A stretch of DNA of 64,000 nucleotides from Halichoerus grypus (Eukaryota; Chordata; Mammalia; Carnivora; Phocidae), in contig NC_135719.1 in the NCBI RefSeq assembly GCF_964656455.1, positions 70,544,283 to 70,608,282 of the forward strand, read 5' to 3'. The notes beneath the pieces were generated by a model. That model was given only the letters and a program-made list of their open reading frames with translations, searched no databases and was not told the origin of the DNA. Within the stretch, counting starts at the first letter, position 1, and each line of letters begins with the position of its first letter. Made by a program: the position numbers and the translations under genes. This document shows, piece after piece, positions 41,848 to 52,832 of this stretch.

Positions 41848-42030
41848 TTTAAAAAGATTTTATTTCTTTGACAGAGCGAGAGAGCACAAGCGGGGAGGCA
41901 GTAGAAGGAGAGGGAGAAACAGGCTCCCTGCCCAGCAGAGAACCTGACGCGGGACTCGATCCCAGGACCCCGGGGTTCATGATTTGAGTCGAAGGCAGAC
42001 CTTTAACCATCTAAGCCACCCAGGAGCCCC
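41848..42030 (-). mobile_element. SINEC
   Basis: Antisense copy ending CCACCCAGGAGCCCC. It faces the previous sense copy tail to tail. Confidence 0.9.
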
Positions 42031-42059
42031 TAAATAAATAAGATCTTAAAAAAAACCCC

Positions 42060-42672
42060 GAAACCAAAAAAGCAGGCCACCGATACTTAGTGTTGTGAGG
42101 TTGTAAACTCATTGCTGGAGGGAACATAAAATGGTGCAGCCATTAACAGCTGCTTCATAGGCACTTACTCTATGAGCCAGCAGTTCCGGGCCTCGGTATT
42201 TACCCAAGAGAAAGAAAACATCTGTCCAGACAAAGATTTACACACAAGTATTTATAGTAGCTTTATTCATAATAGCCCCAAACTGGACACAACTCAATGT
42301 CCATTGACAAAAGAATAAACAAATAGTGGTACATCTGTACAAGAGAATACTATTCAGCAAGGAAAAAGAACAAATTACCCTGACATGCAATGAATCTCAG
42401 AAACGGGTTTAGCACAGGAAGCCAGACATAGACGAGTATACGGAGTATGCTTCTATTTATTTGAAATTCTAAAGCAGGCAAAAATTAAGCTTTAGCAACA
42501 GAAAAGCTGATCAGTGTTTGCCTGGGACCTGGTCTAGGGGGTGGAGGATTGACTAGAAAAGAATAAGAAGGAACTTTGTGGGGGAGATGGAAATATTTCA
42601 TGTCTTGATTGTGCTGCTGGTGGTGACTCTAGAGGTGGACACATCGGTCAAAACTCACGGAACCATACACTT
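42060..42672 (+). mobile_element. Old LINE-1 3' region
   Basis: Order and wording match L1 ORF2 3' end and 3' UTR: ATTCATAATAGCCCCAAACT, TCAATGTCCATTGACAAAAG, GAATACTATTCAGCAAGG, and CACTTAAAATGGGTGCATCT near the end. Reading frame destroyed. It resumes after a SINE at about 42889-42955. Confidence 0.85.
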
Positions 42673-42687
42673 AAAATGGGTGCATCT

Positions 42688-42888
42688 TTTTTTAAAAATA
42701 TTTTATTTATTTATTTGAGAGAGAGAGTGAGCAAGAGAGAGCAAAAACTGGGAGGAGAGGCAGAGAGAGAGGGAGAAGCAGGCTCCCCGCTGAGCAGGGG
42801 GCCTGACTCGGGGCCTGATCCCAGGATCCTGGGATCATGACCTGGGCTAAAGGCAGACGCTCAACCGGCTGAGCCACCCAGGTGCCCC
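42688..42888 (-). mobile_element. SINEC inserted in the L1 3' UTR
   Basis: Antisense full-length copy. Duplication AAAATGGGTGCATCTT (42673-42687 region) and AAAATGCGTGCATCTT (42889-42904), with one mismatch. Confidence 0.93.
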
Positions 42889-43084
42889 AAAATGCGTGCA
42901 TCTTCTATGTAATATCTAGATGAAGTTGATCACAATACAAAATTTTAAAAAGATATCTGACTAAATGTTAGAATGTAATCAGTGTTTATATGGCAAAAGG
43001 TAACGAAGCAATAGAACCTGCTCTGTAGCCCATAATCCTTAAGGGGAGGACTGAGAAGAGGGTGGTGTTGGAGTGCAGACTTGG

Positions 43085-43225
43085 GCTCCACAGTCCTGGC
43101 TTTCTCTTAGCCTCTAGGCCTTTGGCAAGTCACTTCACCTCTGTGGAGACTCAGTTTCCTCATCTGTAAAATAAAGGTAATAACAAAACCAGAATAGTAG
43201 GATGACAACTTCAATAAAAGCTCAT
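43085..43225 (+). repeat. MIR
   Basis: GGCAAGTCACTTCACCTCTG, CTCAGTTTCCTCATCTGTAA, AATAAAGGTAATAACA. Confidence 0.85.
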
Positions 43226-43230
43226 TTCTT

Positions 43231-43437
43231 GGGGCGCCTGGGTGGCTCAGTCGTTAAGCGTCTGCCTTTGGCTCAGGTCATGGTCCCAGGGTCCTGGGAT
43301 TGAGCCCTGCATCGGGCTCCCAGCTCGGCAGGAAGCCTGCTTCTCCCTCTCCAACTCCCCCTGCTTGTGTTCCTGCTCTCACTGTGTCTCTCTCTCTGTC
43401 AAATAAATAAATAAAATCTTAAAAAAACAAAACAAAA
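43231..43437 (+). mobile_element. SINEC
   Basis: Sense full-length copy with the duplication CTCATTTCTT (43221-43230 and 43438-43447). Confidence 0.93.
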
Positions 43438-43600
43438 CTCATTTCTTTCCGTGTTCCCTATCTGGGTCACAGAAGACAAAATTCTGAACCTTACCTTACC
43501 TGACAAATCTGTAGTGTTCATTCTCAAGCAGGCCCATGACTTCATCCGAAAAAATTGCCCTGACCCAGAGAGAAGATAATTACAATAATAGAGCACCCAT

Positions 43601-43795
43601 GGGGCGCCTGGGTGGCTCAGTCGTTGGGCGTCTGCCTTCGGCTCAGGTCACAATCCCAGAGTCCTGGGATCGAGCCCCGCATCGGGCTCCCTCCTCGGCA
43701 GGGAGCCTGCTTCTCCCTCTCCCACTCCCCCTGCCTGTGTTCCCTCTCTTGCTGTCTCTCTCTGTCAAATAAAATCTTAAAAAAAAAAAAATAAT
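43601..43795 (+). mobile_element. SINEC
   Basis: Sense full-length copy with a perfect duplication AATAATAGAGCACCC (43584-43598 and 43796-43810). Confidence 0.94.
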
Positions 43796-43799
43796 AATA

Positions 43800-44000
43800 A
43801 TAGAGCACCCTTGCAGAGCACTCTCTATGGGCACTATGCTAAGCATCCTCCATAATTCATTTAATTCCCACAACATTCTCTGAGACAGGTACTATTCTAA
43901 CCCTATTTAACAGACAAGGAGACTGAGAGGACAACAGCTAGTAAGTAACACAACCTGGATACTAATCCAGGTGCTGTGGCCCAGAGCCCATGCTCTTGAA
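43800..44000 (-). repeat. MIR
   Basis: Antisense MIR: GAGACAGGTACTATTCTAAC, AACAGACAAGGAGACTGAGA, GCTAGTAAGTAACACAACCT. Interrupted at its left end by the SINE at 43601-43795. Confidence 0.8.
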
Positions 44001-44213
44001 CAACAGGCAAATTTGTCTCTTGTCAACGAAATTGTAATGTGAGATAAAAGAGGGGAAAGGAATTTGATTTGGAAATACTAGCTTTATATGAATTTAAATG
44101 TGAACAAAACCCAGTACCTTTCATATCAGTACTTTCACAAAATAGCTAATGATGATTTCAGGTTGGTCTGGAAAATCCTGCTCTGTTTCTAGTCCAGTTG
44201 CTGTGGTCTTTCT

Positions 44214-44421
44214 TTCTTTCTTTTTTTTTTTTTAAGATTTTATTTATTTATTTGACAGAGAGAGACACAGCAAGAGAGGGAACACAAGCAGGGGGAGTGG
44301 GAGAGAGAGAAGCAGGCTTCCCGCGGAGCAGGGAGCCTGATGTGGGGCTCGATCCCAGGACCCTGGGATCATGACCTGAGCCGAAGGCAGACACCCAACG
44401 ACTGAGCCACCCAGGCGCCCC
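44214..44421 (-). mobile_element. SINEC
   Basis: Antisense full-length copy with a perfect duplication TGCTGTGGTCTTTCT (44199-44213 and 44422-44436). Confidence 0.94.
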
Positions 44422-44591
44422 TGCTGTGGTCTTTCTAAAGAGCACACTCCAATGCTAACAGGAGTAAAACAGAGATCTAGTTGGGGTGACCAGCCCTCCA
44501 TATTTTATTATTTTTTAAAAAGATTTTATTTATTTATTCTTTCTCCCCTGGGCTTGATTCCTGCTGCTTCTTCAGGCTGTTTCCAAGCCCT

Positions 44592-44786
44592 CCCGCCACC
44601 CTTTTTTAGATTTTATTTATTAGACAGAGAGAGAGAGTATGAGTTGGGGGGGGCTGGTAGGGGCAGAGGGAGAGGGAGAAGCAGACTCCCCACTGAGCAG
44701 GGAGCCCAATGCAGGGCTCCATCCAGGACCCTTGGATCATGACCTGAGCCAAAGGCAGACGCAACCAACTGAGCCACGCAGGAGCC
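44592..44786 (-). mobile_element. SINEC
   Basis: Antisense copy with a perfect duplication CTGTTTCCAAGCCCT (44577-44591 and 44787-44801). A loose SINE-tail-like piece (AAAGATTTTATTTATTTATT) lies just left at about 44515-44540. Confidence 0.92.
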
Positions 44787-44801
44787 CTGTTTCCAAGCCC
44801 T

Positions 44802-45405
44802 TTTTGCTTGGTCTACACTCATTCCAAATCCAAACAGACTGATGAAGTTCAACAGGGACACACCAGTATGACCACACCAGTGGTTAAAATACCCACTTCC
44901 CTGAGTGTGCCCCACCCTGTCACTCCTGCCCAGGATCCAGCCACTAAGGGGTTAATGTCAGGCATAACTCAGTCTTCTAAAAAGCTGCTACAGCACAGGG
45001 ACTAGGAATTTTCTGAGCCTATACCAGTTGCTAAAGAATTTAGATATCCTTATTTACAAGTTTGTAAAATGCTAGTTTATATAAACAATGCCAAGAAGAG
45101 AATTTGGAGCAATATGATTATTCATTGAATGTTTGTTTATTGGGTTCTCTTTTTGCAAAGTTGCTGATGTTCATCATTATCATCACATCATCAAAGAATA
45201 ATACATGCTCTAGGGTTAACCACAGCGCTGTGAATGGACCTCAGTGGTATCAGGCCCCAGCTTCTGTTCAAGAAGAAACTTTGGGCAGTGGAGCCAGTCT
45301 TTGGGGGAGAAGCAACTAAGGATTTGGCTGGACCTCGGGCCCAGCCATTTAGACAAGTGCTGTGGCCTCAGGGAAGGATTGTGGGCTGCCCACCAGGATT
45401 TTTAT
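44802..45405. other. Unique intergenic sequence
   Basis: No recognisable exon or repeat. A small CATCATTATCATCACATCAT block lies at about 45170-45192. Confidence 0.45.
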
Positions 45406-45407
45406 TA

Positions 45408-45605
45408 AGATTTTTTTTTTTAAAGATTTTATTTATTTATTTGTCAGAGAGAGAGAGTGTGCATGAGCAGGGGGAGCGGCAGGCAGAGGGAGAAGCAGGC
45501 TTCCCGCTGAGCAGGGAGCCTGATGCGGGACTCGATCCCAGGACCCTGGAATCATGACCTGAGCAGAAGGCAGACGCTTAACCGACTGGGCCACCCAGGT
45601 GCCCC
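45408..45605 (-). mobile_element. SINEC
   Basis: Antisense full-length copy, T-rich at left, ending GCCACCCAGGTGCCCC. No clear target repeat found. Confidence 0.9.
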
Positions 45606-45671
45606 TGATTCCATGTTTTAATATACATCCTTCATCTAGGACTCTCTTTTATTCTAACTGTACACTTTTTT

Positions 45672-45876
45672 ATTTTTTATTAAAGATTTTATTTATTCAT
45701 TTGAGACACAGAGATACAGAGAGAGAGAGAGCATGAGCAGGGGGAGAGGCAGAGGGAGAGGGAGAAGCAGGCTCCCCGCTGAGCCAGGAGCCCAATGTGG
45801 GGCTTGATCCCAGGACCCCGGGATCACGACCTGAGCTGAAGGCTGATGCTTAACTATCTGAGCCACCCAGGTGCCC
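45672..45876 (-). mobile_element. SINEC
   Basis: Antisense full-length copy with the duplication CTGTACACTTTTTT (45658-45671 and 45877-45890). Confidence 0.93.
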
Positions 45877-45894
45877 CTGTACACTTTTTTTTTT

Positions 45895-46225
45895 AATACT
45901 TGGGCTCAAACTGTTTATATAATTCTGTATCACTTAATATTATCTTTTAGCATTTCCCCATGTCACTGAAAATTCTCTTAAGGATCATTTGCAGGGCTGG
46001 AGGTGTACTCTAACTGGAGGATGTGGGATGCCGGGTAGAGACTCAGACACTATCCAGTGGATAACAGGGATTCATTATAGGCTTTGAGTGAGAGAGTGAC
46101 AGAATAAATTTTCTGACTTAGGAAGCTTGGGTGCACCAGAAATGTACAAAGCAAAGATGGGAGGCAGGTACGAGGTGATTATTGTGGCAAAGGGTGCCAA
46201 AAGGAAGAGGGGAGTCCAGTACTTC
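45895..46225. other. Unique or decayed-repeat sequence
   Basis: AT-rich start that may be an old repeat, then unique sequence. Nothing coding. Confidence 0.35.
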
Positions 46226-46240
46226 AAAGAAAGGATTGAG

Positions 46241-46458
46241 GGGACGCCTGGGTAGTTCAGTCTGTTAAGGGACTGCCTTCGGCTCAGGTCATGATCTCAG
46301 GGTCCTGGGATGGAGCCCCACGTTGAGCTCCCTGCTCAGTGGCGAGTCTGCTTGTCCCTCTCCCTCTGCCTCTGCCCAGCACTCTGCTTGTGCTCTCTCT
46401 GTGTCTCTCTCTCAAATAAATGAATAAAATCTTTAAAAAACAAAAAAAGAAAGAAAGA
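46241..46458 (+). mobile_element. SINEC
   Basis: Sense copy with duplication GAAAGGATTGAG (46229-46240 and about 46459-46470). The tail carries AAAG units. Confidence 0.9.
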
Positions 46459-46597
46459 GAAAGGATTGAGGACTAAAGAAGGAGAGGAAGGAGTCCAAGT
46501 GTTTGGAGACTATTTAGTTCCAACTCCTTCCAATTCATTAGCTTGAGAGAATCATGCTGCCATTGTCAGAAATAAGGAAGTTAAGAGGGGAGTCCTT

Positions 46598-46812
46598 GTT
46601 TTTTAAAAAGATTTTTTAAAAGATTTTATTTATTTATTTGAGAGAGAGAGAAAGAGGAAGCATGGGCCTGAGGGAGGGGCAGAAAGAGAGGGAGAAGCAG
46701 ACTCCCCACTGAGCAGGGAATCCAATATGATATGGGGCTCGATCCCAGGATCCCGAGATCATGACCTGAGCCAAAGGCAGACGCTTAACCAACTGAGTCA
46801 CTCAGGTGCCCC
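46598..46812 (-). mobile_element. SINEC inserted in the tail of an older SINE
   Basis: Antisense copy ending CACTCAGGTGCCCC, lying inside the outer duplication of the pair. Confidence 0.88.
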
Positions 46813-46924
46813 GTTTTTTTTTATTTTTATTTTTTAGTAATCTCTACACCCAACTTGGGGCTTGAACTCAAGGCCCTGAGATCAAGAGTCCTGCACTCTT
46901 CCAACTGAGCCAGCCAGATGCCCC
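46813..46924 (-). mobile_element. Older-type SINE, host of the previous one
   Basis: TTAGTAATCTCTACACCCAA, then GAGCCAGCCAGATGCCCC. Outer duplication GGGGAGTCCTT (46587-46597 and 46929-46939) encloses both elements. Confidence 0.88.
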
Positions 46925-46993
46925 AAGTGGGGAGTCCTTTTAGATGAACTTTCTAGGTTTCAACGCCTGTAGGCCTTTAAAAAATACTGGCCA

Positions 46994-47181
46994 ATGGGCG
47001 CCTGGGTGGCTGAGTTGGTTGAGTGACTGCCTTCAGCTCAGGTCATGATCCTGGAGTCCCGGGATCGAGTCCCACATCGGGCTCCCCCCTCAGCAGGGAG
47101 TTCTCCCTCTGACCCTCTTCCCTCTCGTGGTCTCTATCTCTCATTCTCTCTCTCAAATAAATAAATAAAATCTTAAAAAAA
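46994..47181 (+). mobile_element. SINEC
   Basis: Sense copy with a perfect duplication AAAATACTGGCCA (46981-46993 and 47182-47194). Confidence 0.93.
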
Positions 47182-47194
47182 AAAATACTGGCCA

Positions 47195-47912
47195 GGGCTT
47201 GAGGGCAAGGTCTTGGGGGGGGGGGGCGGGCAGCAGCAGTTGGGATTAGCTAGATGTAGAGGAGGTGGAGAGAAAGACAGGGAGAAGCGGAGGCTAAGGC
47301 AGAGTTAGGGGGAGGATGCAGGGCAGGGCGGAAGCCCGAGCCTTGGGACATGGAGGACATGGACAACACGGATGGGGTTGGGCTGGAGGGTTGGCTAGCA
47401 GGATCCTGTCCTGGGGTTGGGGGTGGGACACCATGAGGCCAGCTCAACCCAGGCCGCTGAGTTTGCCACCAACTCCCTCCCAGGATGCCAGCACACCAAG
47501 TAGAGAAACCAGTTAAAAACCAATTAACTCTGCAGTCTATTTATTGTACCAGCCGTAATGGCGGTAGCATGTTGGTAAACAAGTGGTGCTTATCCCGGCT
47601 TTACTGAGGTACGGCTGACAAAGAAATGAAGTGTTAAATGTACAATTCTTTCTCAGGACTCCTTCTGAGCAGCAGGCCCCACTGACTTGGAGGCCTTGGA
47701 GCGGGGTATACCCGGGAACTGGAGCAAGACTGCTCGAGGCGCGTTTCTCTCACAAAGAGCCTGCACGCTGACCTTGCTAAGTACATGCTACCCCACAAGC
47801 AGTGTTTTTTTGTTAATACCCTTTCCAGCAGTAGGAAAATCACGATGGTGGGGTAGGGATAGACTGGTTTGGTTTATTCTCCTTGAGGTTTTGCCGTAGG
47901 TATCCCAACGTA
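47195..47912. other. Unique intergenic sequence
   Basis: Contains a G-run (about 47214-47230) and ordinary sequence. No exon recognised. Confidence 0.4.
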
Positions 47913-47925
47913 TGCAGTAATTTTA

Positions 47926-48127
47926 TTTTATTTATTTATTTATTTTTAAGATTTTATTTATTTATTTGACAGAAACAGCGATAGCAGGAACACAAGCAGA
48001 GGGAGTGGGAGAGGGAGAAGCAGGCTTCCCCCCAAGGAGGGAGCCCAATGTGGGACTCGATCCCAGGACCCGGGATCATGACCTGAGCCGAAGGCAGACG
48101 CTCAACGACTGAGCCACCCAGGTGCCC
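47926..48127 (-). mobile_element. SINEC
   Basis: Antisense full-length copy with a perfect duplication TGCAGTAATTTTA (47913-47925 and 48128-48140). Confidence 0.94.
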
Positions 48128-48449
48128 TGCAGTAATTTTAAATAAGATAAGGGAACAACAGAAATGCCTGAGAACTTGACCACACCTGAGGTGAAGTGTC
48201 TACCACTTACTAGCCTCTTTAAAACTGGGAAAGTTCCCTAGCTCCTCTGGGCCCCAGTATGCTCACCCTCTCCCCCGCCTTCTCACTTGGCTTCCTATAA
48301 GACGGGGAAACTAAAGCACTTTGATAAGTCTAAGTCCCATATACCTGTGTCAGACATTTTGGAAACAAAAGGTTATTACTGCCATGATTCAATGTCAGGG
48401 CCATGTTTTAGTTTTTTGGGTGTTTTCTCTTCTTTCTTTCTTTTTTTAA

Positions 48450-49480
48450 AAAAATAAAATAAACTATTTTAGAACAGTTTACATTTACAGGAAAAGTTGA
48501 GAAGATAATTTCCACATACCTCCAACCCAGGTTCCCCTGTGATGAACATCTTACATTACATGGTTATATTTGTCATGATTAATGAACCAGCATTGATATA
48601 TTATTATTAACTAAATTCATATTTTATTCAGAATTCCTCAGTTTTCCCCTAATGTCCTCTTTCAGCTCCAGAATCCCATCCAGCACACCATGTTACTGAC
48701 ATTCAGTTGCCATTCTCCTCAGGCTCCTCTTGACTCTTGGCAGTTTTTCAGACTTTCCTTGTTCCTGATGACCTTGACAGTTTTGAGGAGTACTGGGCAG
48801 GCAATTCATAGAATGTCTCTCCGATGGAACTTTTCTGACGTTTTTCTCCTGATTAGACTGGGGTTCTAGTAGGGAAGACCACAGAGGAAAAATGCCATTC
48901 TCATTACATCATATCAAGGGTACATACTATCAACTTGACTTATTGATGCTGATCTTCATCTTGATCACCTGATTGAAGGAGTGTTTGTCAGGATTCTCCA
49001 CTGTGAAGTTACTCTTTCTCCCCCCACCTTTTTCATACTGTCCTCCTTGGAAGGAAGTCACTATGCACAGTCCACCCTGAAGGAGTTGGGGGTTATGCTC
49101 CTCCTCGAGGTTCTACATACATTATTTGGAATTTTCCGGAGATTTGCCTATGATTGCCTATTTATTTATGTACTCAATCATTTATTTATATCAGAATAGA
49201 CTCGTGGATATTTATGTTATACTTTGGGTTATAATCCAATACTTCCTAATTTTGTTGCTCAACTTGTTCCAGATTTCTCCTTTGGAAACTCTTTCAGTTA
49301 GCTGGCTCTGTGTCCGTTTGATGTACCTCATTCTTCCCTTTGTTTTGTTTAGGACTTCCTTACTTTCTGTACCACAGAATGCTCCAGGCTCATTTTGTAT
49401 ATTTCCTGCCCCAGTCCTCGAATCAAACATTTCTCTAAGGAGAATGTTAGGGCCAAGTTTTAATCTTTGCAAATGTGTGT
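48450..49480. mobile_element. Old LINE-1 3' end fragment, copy B
   Basis: Longer and uninterrupted relative of the element at 37.2-38.4 kb. Shared wording includes AACATCTTACATTA, TTGGCAGTTTTTCAGACTTT, CCTGATGACCTTGACAGTTT and CATCATATCAAGGGTACATA. Continues through CTCGTGGATATTTATGTTAT and TTGGGTTATAATCCAATACT. No frame survives. Confidence 0.75.
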
Positions 49481-51070
49481 CTGGCTGGAAGTTAGGATAG
49501 ATGATCTGTCAGGTGGGCAGGAGTAAGACTCAACCCACCATTAGTAGGGGACTTTCCCAGCAGTAGCAGCTACAATTGCAAGTCCTTAGCTGAGAAACAG
49601 GTGACTCACCAGCTCCCAGGGTTGTCTCCACCCTCCCCTTCTTGCTGGCATGACTGTCCCTAAACCAGCTCAGACAGAGGGACCTAGGTCGGAAAGTGTC
49701 CCCACCCATGGGGCCTGTCGCAGGCCAAGTCAGGGCTTTTCCCCATGCCAGCAGACACCTCCCCCCATTTGTGTATTATTTATATATACCCTTCATACCT
49801 GCAGAAAGGATTAAACAAGATTACCCTCAAATTTATAGCTACAATAAAACTGTTATTAAAACTTGGGTAAAAGGACAAGAGTTCTGTGAGGAAGAGCCTC
49901 TACGTGTGTGTGTGTCTAGTAATTTTGTCCCAGACACCTGGTTCCCTGAATCACAGATTGCTAGCACCAGAAGGGCTTTCAGAAATAAACGGGCTTCACC
50001 TGTCCTTTTATAATGCTAAGACGGATCAAGTAATTTCTCAGGAGTCACAAAGCTAATGAGCTGAAGAACTAGGAATACTAGGACAGGTCTCTTGATGTAC
50101 AGGTCTTTTCAAATCCCCATTCTTGCCTCCCTTTCCAGGAGAGCAAAAAGAACAGCTTTTGGACCTCCTGTGGGAGACAATGGCAAGACAACATTTTGGG
50201 GCCTCTCCCATTTGCTAAATGAATAAACTTATGTGGATATGTCTGAGAAGTCTTTGGGGCTATAATCTGGGATTATTAGTACCCCCAGATACTTGGATGT
50301 AGGGAATGTAGACATTGGGATATAGAAGTGGATATTGGAGAGGATCCTACCATTTCCCACAGTCAAGATTTTAACAGTTAAATCAGCAACTTTCTAGGTG
50401 TTGTCCTCAATTTTTGACAAGGAAAGAAGGAAGGAAAAACAAGGAAAAATAAAAATCAGGGATCCTGAGACTTTTTCCAAGAGATTTAGAGATTTGGATT
50501 TAATGGATTTTTATACTACCAATTGTTTAAGAAATAGGATTATCTCTTTTCTTTAATATTCACTGCCTCCTCCCCTCCCAACACTCTTCCTGCAACAACT
50601 CAAGAATGTGTTTTCAACCATCTTTGTACAGGCTGAGATGAAAGACTGGCTTGGAATTCAGAGAAAGGATCCTGGGCCTGGTGTCACTTGATGTGGCTGC
50701 AAAAAAAGACGAAATTAGCTCGCTTGGGTGACCTTCCTAGAGCTACCTGGCATATCTTGTCTCAGTCTGTAAACTCCTTCTGGGGCAAGGGCAATGGGTG
50801 GCCCAGAACAGCATCAGCAAATAGGTAATTACTACGTGCTTTTGATGATGATGATGAAGATAATATTTGGGGTTTTAGAAAATACTCAAATGGAGAATTG
50901 TCCTTGGTGATCCTCTCCAGCTAGACTCTCCAGCACCCCAAATTCCTTTAGCGGAGTACAGTGAAGGTGTTTAAGGTCTGCCTCCAGGCCTCATCTAGAG
51001 GAAGCTCTTCCCTGGGAGTACAGTAAATTCCTGCTTGATGTGTACATGCTTGAGTTTATTTTCTGTCTCT
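49480..51070. other. Intergenic sequence between L1 copy B and RHOV
   Basis: Decayed repeat-like DNA at 49800-50100 (TCACAGATTGCTAGCACCAG, AGTCACAAAGCTAATGAGCT; MIR-like). A short (GAT)n run lies at about 50844-50860. No exon recognised. Confidence 0.45.
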
Positions 51071-51090
51071 TTATGATCTATATATTTTTT

Positions 51091-51206
51091 TAAGATTTTT
51101 TTTTTTTTTTGGAAGTAATCTCTAAGTAACCCAACATGGGGCTTGAACTTACATCCCTGAGATCAAGAGTTGAAGGCTCTAGGGACTGAGGCAGCCAGGT
51201 GCCCCC
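51091..51206 (-). mobile_element. Older-type SINE
   Basis: Antisense older copy (GAAGTAATCTCTAAGTAACC to GCAGCCAGGTGCCCCC) with an 18-bp duplication ATGATCTATATATTTTTT (51073-51090 and 51207-51224). Confidence 0.9.
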
Positions 51207-51479
51207 ATGATCTATATATTTTTTAAAAATCATTCTTTAATTAAGAACATTATTATCCAGACTTTCATACTCGTGCAAACATATACCTAGTTTTTTATTT
51301 TGAACAAAGGTTTAATTTGAACAGGCTGTATTATGTGTGTTGCAACTTGCTTCTTCCTCCTAACAATAAATCCTGGATAGCTTTCTCCGCCAAGATACCT
51401 AAATCTGCCTCATTTTGGCGATTCTTTGTCCTTGTACCCGCATGATTCTCTGAGCGCCAGTTTTCCTTTGGCCTCTCTT

Positions 51480-52110
51480 CCTCCCGGCGTTTGTGATTGC
51501 CTGGCCTCATGGGGTGCACTGCGGAGGGAGGCGCGGCCGGAGGCCCAGCGGGTGGGCGGGGTCCGAGGCCGCTCGGGACATGCAGATGAGGTGGGCGTGG
51601 CCCCCACTTATACCCGGGGTTAGCGGCGGGCTGGCGCGCCGGGCCTTGGCAGACTTGAGAGGCAGCCTGCGAAACCTGCTTCCCGGAGCACAGCGGAGCC
51701 TGGTCCCGGGCTGCCCCCGGAGCGGGCCATGCCCCCGCGGGAGCTGAGCGAGGCCGAGTCGTCCCCGCTCCGGGCCCCGACCCCTCCGCCGCGGCGGGGC
51801 AGCGCGCCCCCGGAGCTGGGCATCAAGTGCGTGCTGGTGGGCGACGGCGCCGTGGGCAAGAGCAGCCTCATCGTCAGCTACACCTGCAATGGGTACCCCG
51901 CGCGCTACCGGCCCACAGCGCTGGACACCTTCTCCGGTACGTTCAACTGCCCCGGCGGCCGCGTGGCTGGGGGTGGGGCTGTGCACCCGTCGGCTGGGGC
52001 TGGCGCGGGGACGGGAGGGCAAGGGAGCCCCCCGGGGAGGGTGGCGGGAGCAGGCCCCGAGGTGGCGCTGGTGAGGTCCGGTGGGGCCCACGACACTCTT
52101 CCTAACTCGC
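51480..52110. promoter_or_regulatory. CpG island and promoter of RHOV
   Basis: CpG-dense DNA from about 51480 through exon 1 and into intron 1. Upstream of the ATG are a KLF/Sp-type GGGCGTGGCC (about 51593-51602) and a weak TATA-like CTTATACC (51607-51614). If the latter is used, the start would be near 51640 and the leader about 90 bases. Confidence 0.65.
51729..51936 (+). CDS. RHOV: RHOV coding exon 1
   Basis: Sixty-nine codons plus one base: proline-rich N terminus, P-loop and switch I, ending ALDTFS. Donor is GTACGT. Confidence 0.97.
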
Positions 52111-52832
52111 TGTCCCCCCACGCCCTGACCCTGCAGTGCAAGTCCTGGTGGATGGAGCGCCGGTGCGCATTGAGCTCTGGGACACAGCGGGACAGGTGAG
52201 AAACTGGGGGCGGCCTCTAATGGTCTGGGAGAAGGTGGGCTGGAGGCTGGGAGGACCCTAGATGGATAAGGAATGGAGAAGGTCTTGGGCCCGTCCGAGT
52301 CTCAGGTCTGCAACCGCAGGTGACAATCAGATTCCCATTACTTGTGGCAGGGAATAACCCTACTAATGATCAGGCCTTCTCATCCTAGGAAGATTTTGAC
52401 CGCCTTCGCTCCCTCTGCTACCCGGATACCGATGTCTTCCTGGCTTGCTTCAGCGTGGTGCAGCCCAGCTCTTTCCAGAACATTACAGAGAAATGGCTGC
52501 CTGAGATCCGCACTCACAACCCGCAGGCACCCGTGCTGCTGGTGGGTACCCAGGCCGACCTGAGGGACGATGTCAATGTACTGATTCAGCTGGACCAGGG
52601 GGGCCGAGAGGGCCCCGTGCCCCAACCCCAGGCTCAGGGTCTAGCCGAGAAAATCCGAGCCTCCTGCTACCTCGAGTGCTCCGCCTTGACGCAGAAGAAC
52701 TTGAAAGAGGTGTTTGACTCGGCTATTCTCAGTGCAATTGAACACAAAGCCCGGCTGGAGAAGAAACTGAATGCCAAAGGTGTGCGTACCCTTTCCCGCT
52801 GTCGCTGGAAGAAGTTCTTTTGCTTTGTTTGA
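51729..52832 (+). CDS. RHOV: RHOV (Chp/Wrch-2), atypical Rho-family GTPase
   Basis: RHOV is a Cdc42-like atypical Rho GTPase that acts at plasma membrane and endosomes on PAK kinases, adhesion and neural crest development. Exons 51729-51936, 52137-52195 and 52389-52832 join with GT-AG junctions to 236 codons, the human length. The N-terminal 30 residues are proline-rich (APTPPPRR), the SH3-binding extension of this subfamily. The GTPase core shows the P-loop GDGAVGKS (38-45), DTAGQE (85-90), TQAD (143-146) in place of the usual TKxD, and SAL (187-189). The C terminus is basic and ends KKFFCFV, without a CAAX prenylation box. In this family Cys234 is the expected palmitoylation site. Start ATG at 51729 matches [10 protein letters not shown]. 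No defects seen. Confidence 0.98.
52137..52195 (+). CDS. RHOV: RHOV coding exon 2
   Basis: Fifty-nine bases between a CTGCAG acceptor and a GTGAGA donor. Encodes [20 protein letters not shown] with the first codon split from exon 1. Confidence 0.97.
52389..52832 (+). CDS. RHOV: RHOV coding exon 3
   Basis: From a TCCTAG acceptor; [20 protein letters not shown] to [11 protein letters not shown] and TGA. Carries the rest of switch II, the insert-like region with QPQAQ, and the C-terminal membrane anchor. Confidence 0.98.
   Translation, partial: EDFDRLRSLCYPDTDVFLACFSVVQPSSFQNITEKWLPEIRTHNPQAPVLLVGTQADLRDDVNVLIQLDQGGREGPVPQPQAQGLAEKIRASCYLECSALTQKNLKEVFDSAILSAIEHKARLEKKLNAKGVRTLSRCRWKKFFCFV

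Noticed and set aside
42060..42672. Protein gene in the L1 region
   Set aside because: Matches decayed LINE-1 3' sequence with stops in all frames.
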